A stretch of 21,414 bases of DNA from Bacillota bacterium (GTDB taxonomy: Bacteria; Bacillota_C; Negativicutes; Sporomusales; Sporomusaceae): contig JAEZQV010000499.1 in assembly GCA_023441125.1 (NCBI GenBank), positions 1 through 21,414 of the forward strand. The letters run 5' to 3'. How positions within the stretch are numbered: the first letter of the stretch is position 1; each line of letters begins with the position of its first letter. The notes below the pieces were generated by a model. The model had not been told where the DNA came from and made no database searches. It saw only the letters and a program-made list of their open reading frames with translations. The position numbers and the translations under genes were made by a program. Positions 1-8,077 of the stretch are shown in pieces.

Positions 1-939
1 GCTAATTCCGGCGTGGTCATCATGGCGGCTACCAATCGGCCGGAGATACTGGACCCGGCCCTGGTACGGCCCGGTCGCTTTGACCGGCAGATTCAGATAA
101 CCCTGCCTACAGAACCGGGACGCCTTGAAATCCTTAGAATTCATACCCGCAGCATGTCGCTGGGCCCGAACGTAAAGCTTGAGCGGCTGGCGAAGATAAC
201 CGCCGGTTTTTCCGGAGCGGAGCTGGCCAATATTGCCAATGAAGCCGCCCTGCTGGCCATCCGGCGGGAAGCGCAGACGATCGCTATGGCCGATTTTGAT
301 CTGGCCATAGAACGGGTGGTAGCAGGGTTGCAGCGGCAGACTCCCCTGTCCGATGATATCCGGACTAAGGTTGCTTATCATGAAGTCGGCCATGCCTTAA
401 CTGCCTATTATCTCGCCGGAACGGATCCGGTTCATAAAATCAGCATTATACCCACGGCGAAAGGGGCCTTGGGCTATACTCTGCAGATGCCGGAGGAAGA
501 CCGCTATCTTATCGGCGAAAATGAACTTAAGGCCCGCATGGCCGTAATGCTTGGTGGCAGAGCAGCCGAACTTATTATTTTCCATGAGGCCTCTACCGGT
601 GCCGCAAATGACCTGGAACGGGCTACCGAAATGGCGCGGCGCATGGTTACCGAATTCGGGATGTCGCCCAAACTAGGGCCTGTACGCTATGCCCATGCGG
701 CAGGAGCCTATTTGCGCAGCGATATATCCGGCCGCGAGGATTTGAGTCCGGCTACCATTGCCCATATTGATGAAGAAATTTACCGGTTATTAAATGAAGC
801 GCAAAATACAGCCCAGGCAATCTTGACCGAACATTTTGCCGTCTTGCACGAAGTAGCAAAGTTTCTTAAAGATCAGGAAGTAATTTCCGGCGATCAGCTT
901 ACCGGAATTATCAATGGCATGTCTGTTGCGGAAACCTAA
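1..939 (+). CDS. ftsH: FtsH-type ATP-dependent zinc metalloprotease, 3' part only
   Basis: The reading frame is open from base 1, so the gene begins upstream; 312 codons are visible. They start in the AAA+ second region of homology (ATNRP, then DPALVRPGRFDRQ with the paired arginine fingers), continue through the AAA lid (FSGAELANIANEAALLAIRR) and into the M41 peptidase domain. The zinc site is visible as HEVGH (bases 379-393) with the third ligand Asp in AANDLERAT (base 610). The family anchors a hexamer in the membrane by N-terminal helices (not in the window) and degrades membrane and short-lived cytosolic proteins. Two details differ from the usual housekeeping FtsH: the motif is HEVGH rather than HEAGH, and the GPER-type linker before the protease domain is replaced by AGLQRQ. 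The protein may therefore be a paralogue rather than the sole essential FtsH. The family call is secure; the symbol is less so. Confidence 0.93.
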   Translation, partial: ANSGVVIMAATNRPEILDPALVRPGRFDRQIQITLPTEPGRLEILRIHTRSMSLGPNVKLERLAKITAGFSGAELANIANEAALLAIRREAQTIAMADFDLAIERVVAGLQRQTPLSDDIRTKVAYHEVGHALTAYYLAGTDPVHKISIIPTAKGALGYTLQMPEEDRYLIGENELKARMAVMLGGRAAELIIFHEASTGAANDLERATEMARRMVTEFGMSPKLGPVRYAHAAGAYLRSDISGREDLSPATIAHIDEEIYRLLNEAQNTAQAILTEHFAVLHEVAKFLKDQEVISGDQLTGIINGMSVAET

Positions 940-957
940 ACAGGATAAGCCCTTACC

Positions 958-1000
958 GCTGACCGGGACTTCAAAGGCGCTCCGGTCAGCAAAATTTTTA
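958..1000 (+). terminator. Rho-independent terminator of the ftsH-like gene
   Basis: A perfect 9-bp stem (GCTGACCGG at 958-966 with CCGGTCAGC at 982-990) encloses a 15-nt loop and is followed by AAAATTTTTA. It sits between convergent genes and overlaps the stop codon of the leftward HD-GYP gene. The T run lies on the plus-strand side, so it mainly serves ftsH. Confidence 0.75.
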
Positions 1001-2725
1001 TGTAAATTGTTTCAGAAACAGCTCTACAATCCTGCCGTCAAATTGTTTGCCGGCGCATTGGCGGATTTCGGCCAGGGCAAAGTCCAGCGGAAGCGCCTTG
1101 CGGTAGGGACGGTCGGAGGTCATGGCTTGGAAGCTGTCGGCTACTGCGATGATCCGTGCGCCCAACGGAATAGCTTCGCCTGCTATCTCGTACGGGTACC
1201 CGCTGCCGTCCCAACGGGCATGATGATAGCGAATAATGTCCACAATATCTTCCATATTGGGGATAGTACTGATAATTTTTGCGCCAATTTCCGGATGCTG
1301 TTTCATTGTCTGCCACTCTTCGTCTGTCAGTTCTCCCTGTTTATGCAGCACACTGTCCGGAATACCGATTTTGCCGATATCATGCAAAAGAGCGGCGAAT
1401 TTGATTTTGAACTGCTCCTGCTCGGCTAGGCCAAGTTCTGCAGTAATCGTTGCGGCCAGCTCCGCGACTTCCATCGAATGGGAGCAGGTATAGTCATCTT
1501 TAGATTCCAGCGCTGCTATCAGGGAGTGAATAGTAGACAGGAACATGCTTTCACGCTCGGTATGCAATTTGGCTAAAGATAGACGCATAGTTTCAAACGA
1601 CGTAGCCAAATGCTCAATTTCAGTGCTGCCGAAATTTCCTGCCAGCCGCTGCTGCAGGCGACCGCCGATAATGTGTTCAATTTGCTTATCCATCAGGCGA
1701 ATGGGCTGGGTGATACGGCGGGACAGCGCATAGATAAGGAAAATAGAGAGAATTAATGAGACCAGCGCGATTAAATTATTTTTTCGGATAATCCGGGAAG
1801 CGGTGGCCATGGCATCCGTTTTGCTGTTAACGGTAATTACCGCCCAGTTTCCCAGATTTTCAGGCAGATTGATGGTGGCATAAGTACAGACCATATCTTG
1901 GCCAGCCAGATCCTGGTACTCAATTGTCCCGGATTCCCCCTTAAGACAGCGCAGTGCGGCCTGCCGGAGCCCGGGCGGCACCTGAATCGGCTCATCCCGG
2001 GTAACATGGTTGTTAAATTGATCACGGACCGGGACGCCATTTTCGCCGGTGATTAATATTGTCCGGGTCAGCCTGGCGAAATTATAGAGTTCGGCTACAA
2101 ATGTTTTGTTGGGATGGGCAACAATGGTTCCTTCACTGTCCAAAATGTAGGTAGAGCCGCTTTTGCTCGTATGCAACAGGTCAAGTAATTCCTGGATGGT
2201 CTTTAATTTTAGGTCGGCTCCCAAAACGCCGGCCAAACCGCTGGCGGAATACACCGGAATAAAAATAGAAACTACGGCAGTGTTGTCTGTGGTTGTAAAG
2301 TAGGACTTACTGATAAAGGGTTTTCTGTTGGTTATAAATTCCTTAAACCACCACCGGCCCGACCGGTCCGAGCCGGGTATTCCCCGGCTATTGGCAATCT
2401 GCCAGCCATTCAGTTTCTGCATGTAAAACAGATCAAACTGGGAATTTCGTACTTCTGCCCGCATTAATAACTGCTGCTGCCTGTAAGGATCAGGGGACAG
2501 CAAATCGCCGTTGGTCGCCAACTCGACAGTGACAACATAAGCCTCAGCAAGAAAACTGCGGATATTCTGGGAAACGGACATGGCAAATGCCAGATTTTCT
2601 TCCCGCAATTTAGTTGCTACATCATGGCTGACTATATAATAACTGAAAATGTTACAAACTGTCAGGGGAATAATGATAATTGCCGCAGAAAGCAGAAACA
2701 GTTGAGTCTTAATTGACTTAAACAC
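998..2725 (-). CDS. Membrane sensor HD-GYP cyclic-di-GMP phosphodiesterase (Cache-like sensor + HAMP + HD-GYP)
   Basis: About 575-578 residues, numbered here from the outer ATG at 2734. There is an N-terminal membrane helix (about 10-31), a large extracytoplasmic region of the double-Cache kind (about 35-315), a second membrane helix (about 321-339), a HAMP domain (about 340-390) and a C-terminal HD-GYP domain. The catalytic HD (residues 451-452, in HDIGKIGIP), the HH pair (504-505) and the GYP signature in WDGSGYP are intact, so it should hydrolyse c-di-GMP in response to an external ligand. Start choice: the ribosome binding site ACGAGGA touches the ATG at 2734 with no spacer, but the GTG three codons later (2725) is correctly spaced, so I prefer GTG. 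It is transcribed divergently from a c-di-GMP riboswitch-controlled chemotaxis operon, which suggests it shapes the signal that operon reads. No clear promoter was seen for it. Confidence 0.9.
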   Translation of the reverse strand: MFKSIKTQLFLLSAAIIIIPLTVCNIFSYYIVSHDVATKLREENLAFAMSVSQNIRSFLAEAYVVTVELATNGDLLSPDPYRQQQLLMRAEVRNSQFDLFYMQKLNGWQIANSRGIPGSDRSGRWWFKEFITNRKPFISKSYFTTTDNTAVVSIFIPVYSASGLAGVLGADLKLKTIQELLDLLHTSKSGSTYILDSEGTIVAHPNKTFVAELYNFARLTRTILITGENGVPVRDQFNNHVTRDEPIQVPPGLRQAALRCLKGESGTIEYQDLAGQDMVCTYATINLPENLGNWAVITVNSKTDAMATASRIIRKNNLIALVSLILSIFLIYALSRRITQPIRLMDKQIEHIIGGRLQQRLAGNFGSTEIEHLATSFETMRLSLAKLHTERESMFLSTIHSLIAALESKDDYTCSHSMEVAELAATITAELGLAEQEQFKIKFAALLHDIGKIGIPDSVLHKQGELTDEEWQTMKQHPEIGAKIISTIPNMEDIVDIIRYHHARWDGSGYPYEIAGEAIPLGARIIAVADSFQAMTSDRPYRKALPLDFALAEIRQCAGKQFDGRIVELFLKQFT

Positions 2726-2873
2726 GTGCACCATTCCTCGTAGTTATATAGCCCAAGCTGATCGTAATTGGTTAATATTGGCTAAGACAACAAGATAATC
2801 CTGTAGCGTATTATTGACAGCAGCCGGGAATTTTTAAAAATTTATTAAACGGATGTAAAATTCTTGGATAATC

Positions 2874-2902
2874 TTGACTAATTTACTCGGATAATATAAC
2901 AT
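2874..2902 (+). promoter_or_regulatory. Sigma-A-like promoter of the riboswitch-chemotaxis operon
   Basis: TTGACT (2874-2879), a 17-bp spacer and TAACAT (2897-2902) place the transcript start near 2909, about 20 nt before the aptamer. The -10 box matches consensus at 4 of 6 positions. Alternative -10 hexamers overlap here (TATAAC, TATACC), so the exact start is uncertain. Confidence 0.55.
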
Positions 2903-2929
2903 TATACCATAACGGAAAATACAAATATT

Positions 2930-3004
2930 GGGCAAACTTATCGAAAGGTAAGGACGCAAAGCTATGGGTCTAAGGGCGAATGCCTATGATTGCCAGGTTG
3001 CCGC
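2930..3004 (+). promoter_or_regulatory. Cyclic-di-GMP-I (GEMM-I) riboswitch aptamer
   Basis: All core elements of the GEMM-I fold are readable. P1 pairs GGCAA (2931-2935) with TTGCC (2998-3002). P2 is CTTATC-GAAA-GGTAAG (2937-2952), with the GNRA loop needed for docking. The conserved GACGCAAAGC (2953-2962) follows. P3 carries CTAAG (2970-2974) and CTATGA, which resemble the 11-nt tetraloop receptor, and the 3' signature GCCAGGTTGCC (2992-3002) closes it. The 5' element GGGCAAAC matches the c-di-GMP-specific Vc2 RNA as I remember it, so I expect c-di-GMP rather than cGAMP specificity. It lies in the leader of cheY-cheA-mcp-cheW-mcp. Confidence 0.93.
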
Positions 3005-3023
3005 TTTATCCTGGAGCGTATTT

Positions 3024-3061
3024 TGGCACCTGGCTTTTTTGGCTTGGTGCTATTTGTTTTG
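3024..3061 (+). terminator. Riboswitch expression platform: conditional intrinsic terminator
   Basis: A hairpin pairs GCACC (3026-3030) with GGTGC (3046-3050), extended by weaker pairs around a T-rich loop, and is followed by TATTTGTTTT. Its 5' arm GGCACCTGGC (3025-3034) can instead pair with GCCAGGTTGCC of the aptamer (2992-3002): 10 pairs with one bulged T at 2999. That pairing destroys P1, so aptamer and antiterminator exclude each other. Ligand binding should favour termination (an OFF switch). Confidence 0.75.
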
Positions 3062-3143
3062 TACAGGCACACGCATATACAGGGGAATAAAGATGCTCCG
3101 GGATGCGCTGTTAGCCTGATTTATATTAATGGGGGGAATGGAT

Positions 3144-3506
3144 ATGAAAACAGTATTAGTTGTGGATGACATGGCGTTTATGCGGTTGGCGCTAACCCAG
3201 ATGCTGGAAAAGAATGACTACAAGGTTATTGGTGAAGCCGAAAACGGGGAAGAGGCTGTTCGAAAATACCTGGAGTATACCCCTGATATTGTCACAATGG
3301 ATATTACCATGCCCAGAATGACCGGGATCGAGGCCACAAAAGCCATTCTCAGGCAAGATTCCAAAGCGAAAATTGTCATCGTATCCGCCATGGGGCAGGA
3401 GAGTTTTGTTAAGGAAGCCATTTTGAGCGGCGCTAAATATTTTGTTGTTAAGCCCTTCAAAGAAGACAAGGTAATAACCACTCTTAATAAAGTAGCGGGT
3501 TTGTAA
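3144..3506 (+). CDS. cheY: CheY-type single-domain response regulator
   Basis: 120 residues, a lone receiver domain. The acidic pocket D8-D9 (VVDD), phospho-acceptor D53 (TMDITMP), the Ser at 81 (VSAM) and K103 (VKPF) are all present, so it should be phosphorylated by the CheA encoded next door and act on the flagellar switch or another output. Start: ATG at 3144 has a GGGGGG ribosome binding site 7 nt upstream; the ATGs at 3129 and 3138 lie within or too close to that site. It is the first gene after the c-di-GMP riboswitch and is followed by cheA after 26 nt. There is no DNA-binding output domain. Confidence 0.94.
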   Translation: MKTVLVVDDMAFMRLALTQMLEKNDYKVIGEAENGEEAVRKYLEYTPDIVTMDITMPRMTGIEATKAILRQDSKAKIVIVSAMGQESFVKEAILSGAKYFVVKPFKEDKVITTLNKVAGL

Positions 3507-3532
3507 ATGCGGTGATTAAAGGGGTCGATTAG

Positions 3533-5614
3533 ATGGCGGAGCACGCACCGGAACCACTGTTGGACATGTTTTTATTCGAAACCGCACAGCTGCTCGTACA
3601 ACTGGAGCAAACCATCCTCAGCAGCGAGGCGGCTGGCGGCTATAGCGAAGCTGAAATTAATGAGATCTTCCGCATTATGCATACCATTAAAGGCGCCACA
3701 GCCTTGATGCTGTTTGATAACCTGGCTACCCTGGCCCATTCTATCGAAGACGTTTTCTTTTACCTGCGGAAGGCGAAGCCGGAAAACCTCGTCGGCGATA
3801 CACTATCCGATTTGATGCTGGCAGGTGTCGATTTTTTTAAGCTGGAACTGGAAAAGATCAAAGCCGGTAACGCAGCCGACGGGGATATTTCGTTGTTAAA
3901 CACCGCAATGCAGGAATTTTTGGCCGCGTTAAAAACCGCTAACGGAACCGCCTTAAACCGAAACAACACCGGAAATGCGCCGGCTGACAATCCGCCGTTC
4001 TGCAGCCATTTACCGGAAAAATACGACGTTGCCGGCGGAAAAAATTTGTTTCAAGCGACCGTATTTTTTGAAGAAGACTGCGGTATGGAAGATATCCGGG
4101 CCTACACGGTTATTCAGGATTTAATGAATACTGCTGAAGATATCAGCCACGCGCCGGATCAGCTCATGGAAGAAGCTGATGCCGCCGATATCATTCGCCG
4201 AGACGGTTTCAAGATAACGTTTCGTACCGACCTCACGCAGCAAGCAATGCAGGATTTTTTTGAGCAAGTGATTTCTCTCAGAAGTTTTACGCTTACCGCT
4301 GCGGAGCATATAAGACCGGATCAAGACGCTGCCCCGACCAGACGGATTGTTCTTGAAGATCCGCTGGACACAGGCCTCTGTAAGCAAGAGCCGGTTTTAA
4401 CGCACAAGAAGCGGGAACCCCATGGCCTGGAGCGGCAAAGTATTATTAGCGTTAATGTCAGCAAATTGGATTTGCTGATGGATTTGGTCGGGGAATTGGT
4501 GATTGCCGAAGCCATGGTGATCCAGAACCCTGAGCTGCGGGGACTAACTCTCGATAATTTTGGCAAGGCCGCAAGACAACTTGAGAAGATTACCGGCGAA
4601 CTGCAGGATATCGTGATGTCCATCCGCATGGTTCCGCTGACAACCACGTTTCATAAAATGCAGCGGATTGTTCGGGATATGAGTAAGAAACTTGATAAAG
4701 ATGTGCAACTGGAACTGGTCGGCGGTGAAACAGAGGTAGATAAAAATATTATTGAACATATTTCTGATCCGTTGATGCACCTGATGCGCAACGCAATTGA
4801 TCATGGCATCGAGACCAGCGCAGAAAGAGCGGCGGCGGGAAAGCCGCCGGCAGGACAGCTTATCCTGGAGGCCAGAAACGACGGCAGTGATGTTGTCATT
4901 TTGATCAAAGACGATGGCCGGGGGCTGAATAGAGAGAAGATCCTTACGCGTGCCAGGGAAAACGGACTGCTTCATAAGCCGGAAACCGAACTGGCCGACA
5001 AAGAGGTATATTCCTTTATCTTTGCCCCGGGTTTTTCTACTAAGGATAAGGTAACAGAGTTCTCCGGCCGCGGGGTTGGCATGGATGTGGTATCCCAAAA
5101 TATCAGCAGCATTGGCGGTACGGTGCTGATCGACAGCACGCCGGGGGCAGGGACCACCATTTTGCTGAAAATTCCCCTTACGCTGGCTATTGTTACCGGG
5201 ATGACAATCGGCGTGGGCAAAGCCCGTTATACCATCCCGATTACAGCGGTTAAGGAATCCTTTAAGCCTGCGGCTGCCAATATTATAACTGATCCTGACG
5301 GTAATGAGATGATTATGGTGCGGGGGCAGTGTTACCCGATACTCCGGCTTCACCGGGTATTTAGCGTGGACACCCCCGTTGTCGTTTTTACAGATGGAAT
5401 CATTATTATGGTAGAAAACGATAATAATGTTTTTTGCCTGTTTGCCGATGCGCTGTTAGGTGAACAGCAGGTGGTTGTAAAAACATTACCGGCTTATATC
5501 AAAGGCATTAGCCGGGTCGAGGGCCTGGCTGGCTGCACGCTGCTGGGCGATGGCAGTATCAGCTTGATCCTGGATATTGGCGGCTTGATAAATCGCACCA
5601 GGCTGCTTAAATAA
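3533..5614 (+). CDS. cheA: Chemotaxis histidine kinase CheA
   Basis: 693 residues with the full CheA plan. P1 Hpt has phospho-His 50 in MHTIKGA. A P2-like CheY-docking region lies around 165-265. The P3 dimerisation helices begin at about 303 (VSKLDLLMDLVGELVIAE). P4 ATPase has the N box from residue 416 (HLMRNAIDHGIE), G1 DDGRGL and G2 GRGVGMDVV at about 512. The C-terminal P5 CheW-like domain spans about 560-690. It autophosphorylates under control of MCP/CheW arrays and passes the phosphate to CheY. An AAGGGG site precedes the ATG. It sits between cheY and an MCP gene in one operon; no CheB, CheR, CheC or CheD is encoded nearby, so adaptation enzymes must come from elsewhere or be absent from this pathway. 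Confidence 0.96.
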   Translation: MAEHAPEPLLDMFLFETAQLLVQLEQTILSSEAAGGYSEAEINEIFRIMHTIKGATALMLFDNLATLAHSIEDVFFYLRKAKPENLVGDTLSDLMLAGVDFFKLELEKIKAGNAADGDISLLNTAMQEFLAALKTANGTALNRNNTGNAPADNPPFCSHLPEKYDVAGGKNLFQATVFFEEDCGMEDIRAYTVIQDLMNTAEDISHAPDQLMEEADAADIIRRDGFKITFRTDLTQQAMQDFFEQVISLRSFTLTAAEHIRPDQDAAPTRRIVLEDPLDTGLCKQEPVLTHKKREPHGLERQSIISVNVSKLDLLMDLVGELVIAEAMVIQNPELRGLTLDNFGKAARQLEKITGELQDIVMSIRMVPLTTTFHKMQRIVRDMSKKLDKDVQLELVGGETEVDKNIIEHISDPLMHLMRNAIDHGIETSAERAAAGKPPAGQLILEARNDGSDVVILIKDDGRGLNREKILTRARENGLLHKPETELADKEVYSFIFAPGFSTKDKVTEFSGRGVGMDVVSQNISSIGGTVLIDSTPGAGTTILLKIPLTLAIVTGMTIGVGKARYTIPITAVKESFKPAAANIITDPDGNEMIMVRGQCYPILRLHRVFSVDTPVVVFTDGIIIMVENDNNVFCLFADALLGEQQVVVKTLPAYIKGISRVEGLAGCTLLGDGSISLILDIGGLINRTRLLK

Positions 5615-5645
5615 TACGGGGAAATATGTGTGAGGAGTGGTAACT

Positions 5646-7490
5646 ATGGGCTGGTTTTACAACCTGAGAATTGCTAAAAAGTTACTTGCCGGTTTTGTCC
5701 TTGTTGCTGTTATGTCCGGTATTGTGGGCTTTCTAGGAGTCTATGACCTAAACAACGTGACTGAGGAAGATAAGCTTTTATATGAGAACTATACTGTGCC
5801 CCTGGGCGATTTGCTGGATATGATGGAAAGCTATTATATCGTGCGCCTGGAGCTCAATAATACCCTGGCGGCCAAGGAGCCGGCCCTGCGTGAAAGATCG
5901 ATGACCAGGATGCGGGAAAATGTGCAAAAAATGAAAGCAGCGATGCAGGATTATGAAAAAACTATTTTAACGGACGAAGGACAAAAAGCTTTCGCAGCTG
6001 TCAGAAGCGGAACTGCCGAATATGAGCAATATCTGGACAAAACAATAGGACTGATACGCGCCAATCAACTGGCGGCAGCAGTGCAACTGGCGGAAAGTGA
6101 CGGGGCAAAAATCGAAAAGAACATTGAGGATGCCTTGCAGGCTTCTCAGGACCTAAAAATACGTCAGGCAAAAAATAAAGCAGCGAACAATCAGACCACA
6201 GCCAGACAAGCCGTCGCCGTTGTTGGTGGCTTTGTTGTTGCCGCAATGCTGCTGGCAATTGTGCTGGGCATCGTATTATCGCGCATTATCAGCAGACCGG
6301 TAAACAAACTTGTTGAAGCAGCGGACAAGCTGGCTGTAGGTGACGTGAATGTTAATGTGACGGCGGCAACGACCGATGAGATCGGCTTGCTTATGCATTC
6401 CTTTGCCCGGATGGTGGACAGTATCCGGGAGCAGGCCTTGGCCGCCGAACGGATTGCGGCCGGGGACCTGACGGTTGATGTTAAGATAAAATCGGACAAT
6501 GATTTACTCGGGAAAAAACTCACTGAGATGATAGCAAAAAATAATCAGATTCTCGGCAATATTAATTTTGCCGCCGAACAGGTCGCAGCCGGGGCCCAGC
6601 AGATTGCCGCCTCCGGGGAGGTTTTGTCGCAGGGTTCGACCGAGCAGGCCAGCTCTATTGAAGAAATTACGGCTACCATGGAACAAGTGGCAGTGCAGAC
6701 CAAGCAAAATGCAGTGAATGCCAGCCAGGCAAATGAACTGGCCAATGCCGCCAGGCAGCAGGCCATTGACGGCAATACCCAGATGCAGGCCATGGTTCAG
6801 GCCATGAGCGAGATTAACGAAGCCTCAGCAAATATTTCCAAAATCATAAAGGTAATTGACGAAATTGCTTTTCAAACCAATATATTGGCGCTAAACGCCG
6901 CCGTGGAGGCGGCGCGGGCCGGACAGCACGGCAAAGGCTTTGCCGTGGTGGCGGAAGAAGTACGGAATCTGGCAGCCAGAAGTGCGAATGCCGCCAAAGA
7001 AACGACGGCCATGATTGAGAATTCCATCAAAAAGGTGGATGCCGGCATGCTGATTGCCAATGATACGGCGGCAGCGCTGGACGGCATTGTCCATGGGGTA
7101 AGCAAGGCGGCGGCGCTGGTTGGCAATATCTCGGCGGCATCTGACGAACAGGCCATTGCCATTACCCAGGTTAACCAGGCCATTACCCAGGTATCGCGAG
7201 TGGTTCAAACCAGTTCCGCTACCGCCGAGGAAAGTGCTTCCGCCAGTGAGGAGCTTTCCGAGCAGGCCGAGGCGTTAAAGAATAATGTGACCCAATTTAA
7301 ACTCAAACAAAGAGGCCGCGGCCTACAGGGCAATGAAGGGCTTACTCCCGATATCCTGCGCGCCATTGAGAGCATGCTGGAGAAAAAGAGACCGGAACAG
7401 AAATTCGAGGGCCGTACTGGACAGCCTGAGCTTGCGTCGGCGGCGAGAAGCAAAATTATTCTGGATGACAGTGAATACGGAAAATATTAA
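5646..7490 (+). CDS. Methyl-accepting chemotaxis protein (4-helix-bundle sensor, single HAMP)
   Basis: 614 residues. Membrane helix 1 (about 10-30), a roughly 155-residue extracytoplasmic four-helix-bundle-type sensor, membrane helix 2 (about 188-211), HAMP (about 212-265) and a long cytoplasmic coiled-coil signalling domain. The hairpin tip begins near residue 406 ([21 protein letters not shown]). Start: ATG at 5646 sits 8 nt after GAGGAG; the GTG at 5637 overlaps that site, and the paralogue at 8078 also starts M-x-WFYNL. The C-terminus is a flexible tail ending LDDSEYGKY, echoed by the paralogue (LDSSEFGKY), which may be a docking peptide for adaptation enzymes. The sensed ligand is unknown. 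It lies between cheA and cheW in the operon. Confidence 0.95.
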   Translation: MGWFYNLRIAKKLLAGFVLVAVMSGIVGFLGVYDLNNVTEEDKLLYENYTVPLGDLLDMMESYYIVRLELNNTLAAKEPALRERSMTRMRENVQKMKAAMQDYEKTILTDEGQKAFAAVRSGTAEYEQYLDKTIGLIRANQLAAAVQLAESDGAKIEKNIEDALQASQDLKIRQAKNKAANNQTTARQAVAVVGGFVVAAMLLAIVLGIVLSRIISRPVNKLVEAADKLAVGDVNVNVTAATTDEIGLLMHSFARMVDSIREQALAAERIAAGDLTVDVKIKSDNDLLGKKLTEMIAKNNQILGNINFAAEQVAAGAQQIAASGEVLSQGSTEQASSIEEITATMEQVAVQTKQNAVNASQANELANAARQQAIDGNTQMQAMVQAMSEINEASANISKIIKVIDEIAFQTNILALNAAVEAARAGQHGKGFAVVAEEVRNLAARSANAAKETTAMIENSIKKVDAGMLIANDTAAALDGIVHGVSKAAALVGNISAASDEQAIAITQVNQAITQVSRVVQTSSATAEESASASEELSEQAEALKNNVTQFKLKQRGRGLQGNEGLTPDILRAIESMLEKKRPEQKFEGRTGQPELASAARSKIILDDSEYGKY

Positions 7491-7574
7491 GTACAACAGA
7501 CAATGGACTAAAGACGCCGGCCGTTATTGCTTACGGCTAATTTTCCTGCGAGAACAGGGGAGGAGAGGGAAGAT

Positions 7575-8042
7575 TTGACAGAGGACACACAAACAGGGAA
7601 ATTTCTAACCTTTGTTTTAGGCGCGGAATGCTATGGCATTGAAATTAAGTTTGTTACTGAAATTATTGGCATGCAATCAATCACTGCAGTACCCGATCTC
7701 CCGGAGTATGTAAAGGGAATCATCAATCTAAGAGGAAAAATCATACCGGTGATTGATGTCAGACTCCGTTTCAAGAAGACGCCGGTTCCGTACAATGACC
7801 GGACCTGCGTCATAGTCGTCGACATTAAAGATATGCCTGTGGGGCTCATTGTGGACACTGTCGCCGAGGTGCTGACAATTCCCGAGCAGGACTTGGTACC
7901 GCCGCCGCAACTCACTAACAGCAGCTACTATCACCGGTTTACCAAGGCCATCGGCAAAGCTGGCAATGATGTGAAGCTGATTCTTGATTGCGACAGACTA
8001 TTAAGTGACGATGAACTGGCTAATCTGGAGCAAGTAGGCTAA
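7575..8042 (+). CDS. cheW: Chemotaxis coupling protein CheW
   Basis: 155 residues, a single CheW domain linking receptors to CheA. Typical features are [16 protein letters not shown] at the N-terminus, [22 protein letters not shown] in the middle (written here in part: [14 protein letters not shown]) and VDTVAEVL near the C-terminus. I chose the TTG at 7575 because an excellent AGGAGAGGG ribosome binding site lies 5 nt upstream; a longer frame from ATG 7527 would add 16 residues unlike CheW and would place the ribosome binding site inside the gene. The 84-nt gap from the upstream MCP contains a weak hairpin (GCCGT/ACGGC, 7520-7537) that might adjust relative expression. Confidence 0.94.
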   Translation: MTEDTQTGKFLTFVLGAECYGIEIKFVTEIIGMQSITAVPDLPEYVKGIINLRGKIIPVIDVRLRFKKTPVPYNDRTCVIVVDIKDMPVGLIVDTVAEVLTIPEQDLVPPPQLTNSSYYHRFTKAIGKAGNDVKLILDCDRLLSDDELANLEQVG

Positions 8043-8077
8043 ATTTAGCGGGCAACGCTGGTAATGGAGGCGGAAAG

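Noticed and set aside
914..1429. 171-codon plus-strand frame opposite the end of the membrane HD-GYP gene
   Set aside because: It is antisense to the conserved HD-GYP motifs and overlaps the ftsH stop and terminator, which would not be expected for a real gene.
3092..3118. Eight-codon ORF after AGGGG between the riboswitch and cheY
   Set aside because: It is too short to judge; the sequence around it can also form a weak CAGGC/GCCTG structure. No regulatory codon bias is seen.
4544..5353. 269-codon minus-strand frame opposite cheA
   Set aside because: It lies inside conserved CheA P3/P4 coding sequence, with no ribosome binding site or domain features.
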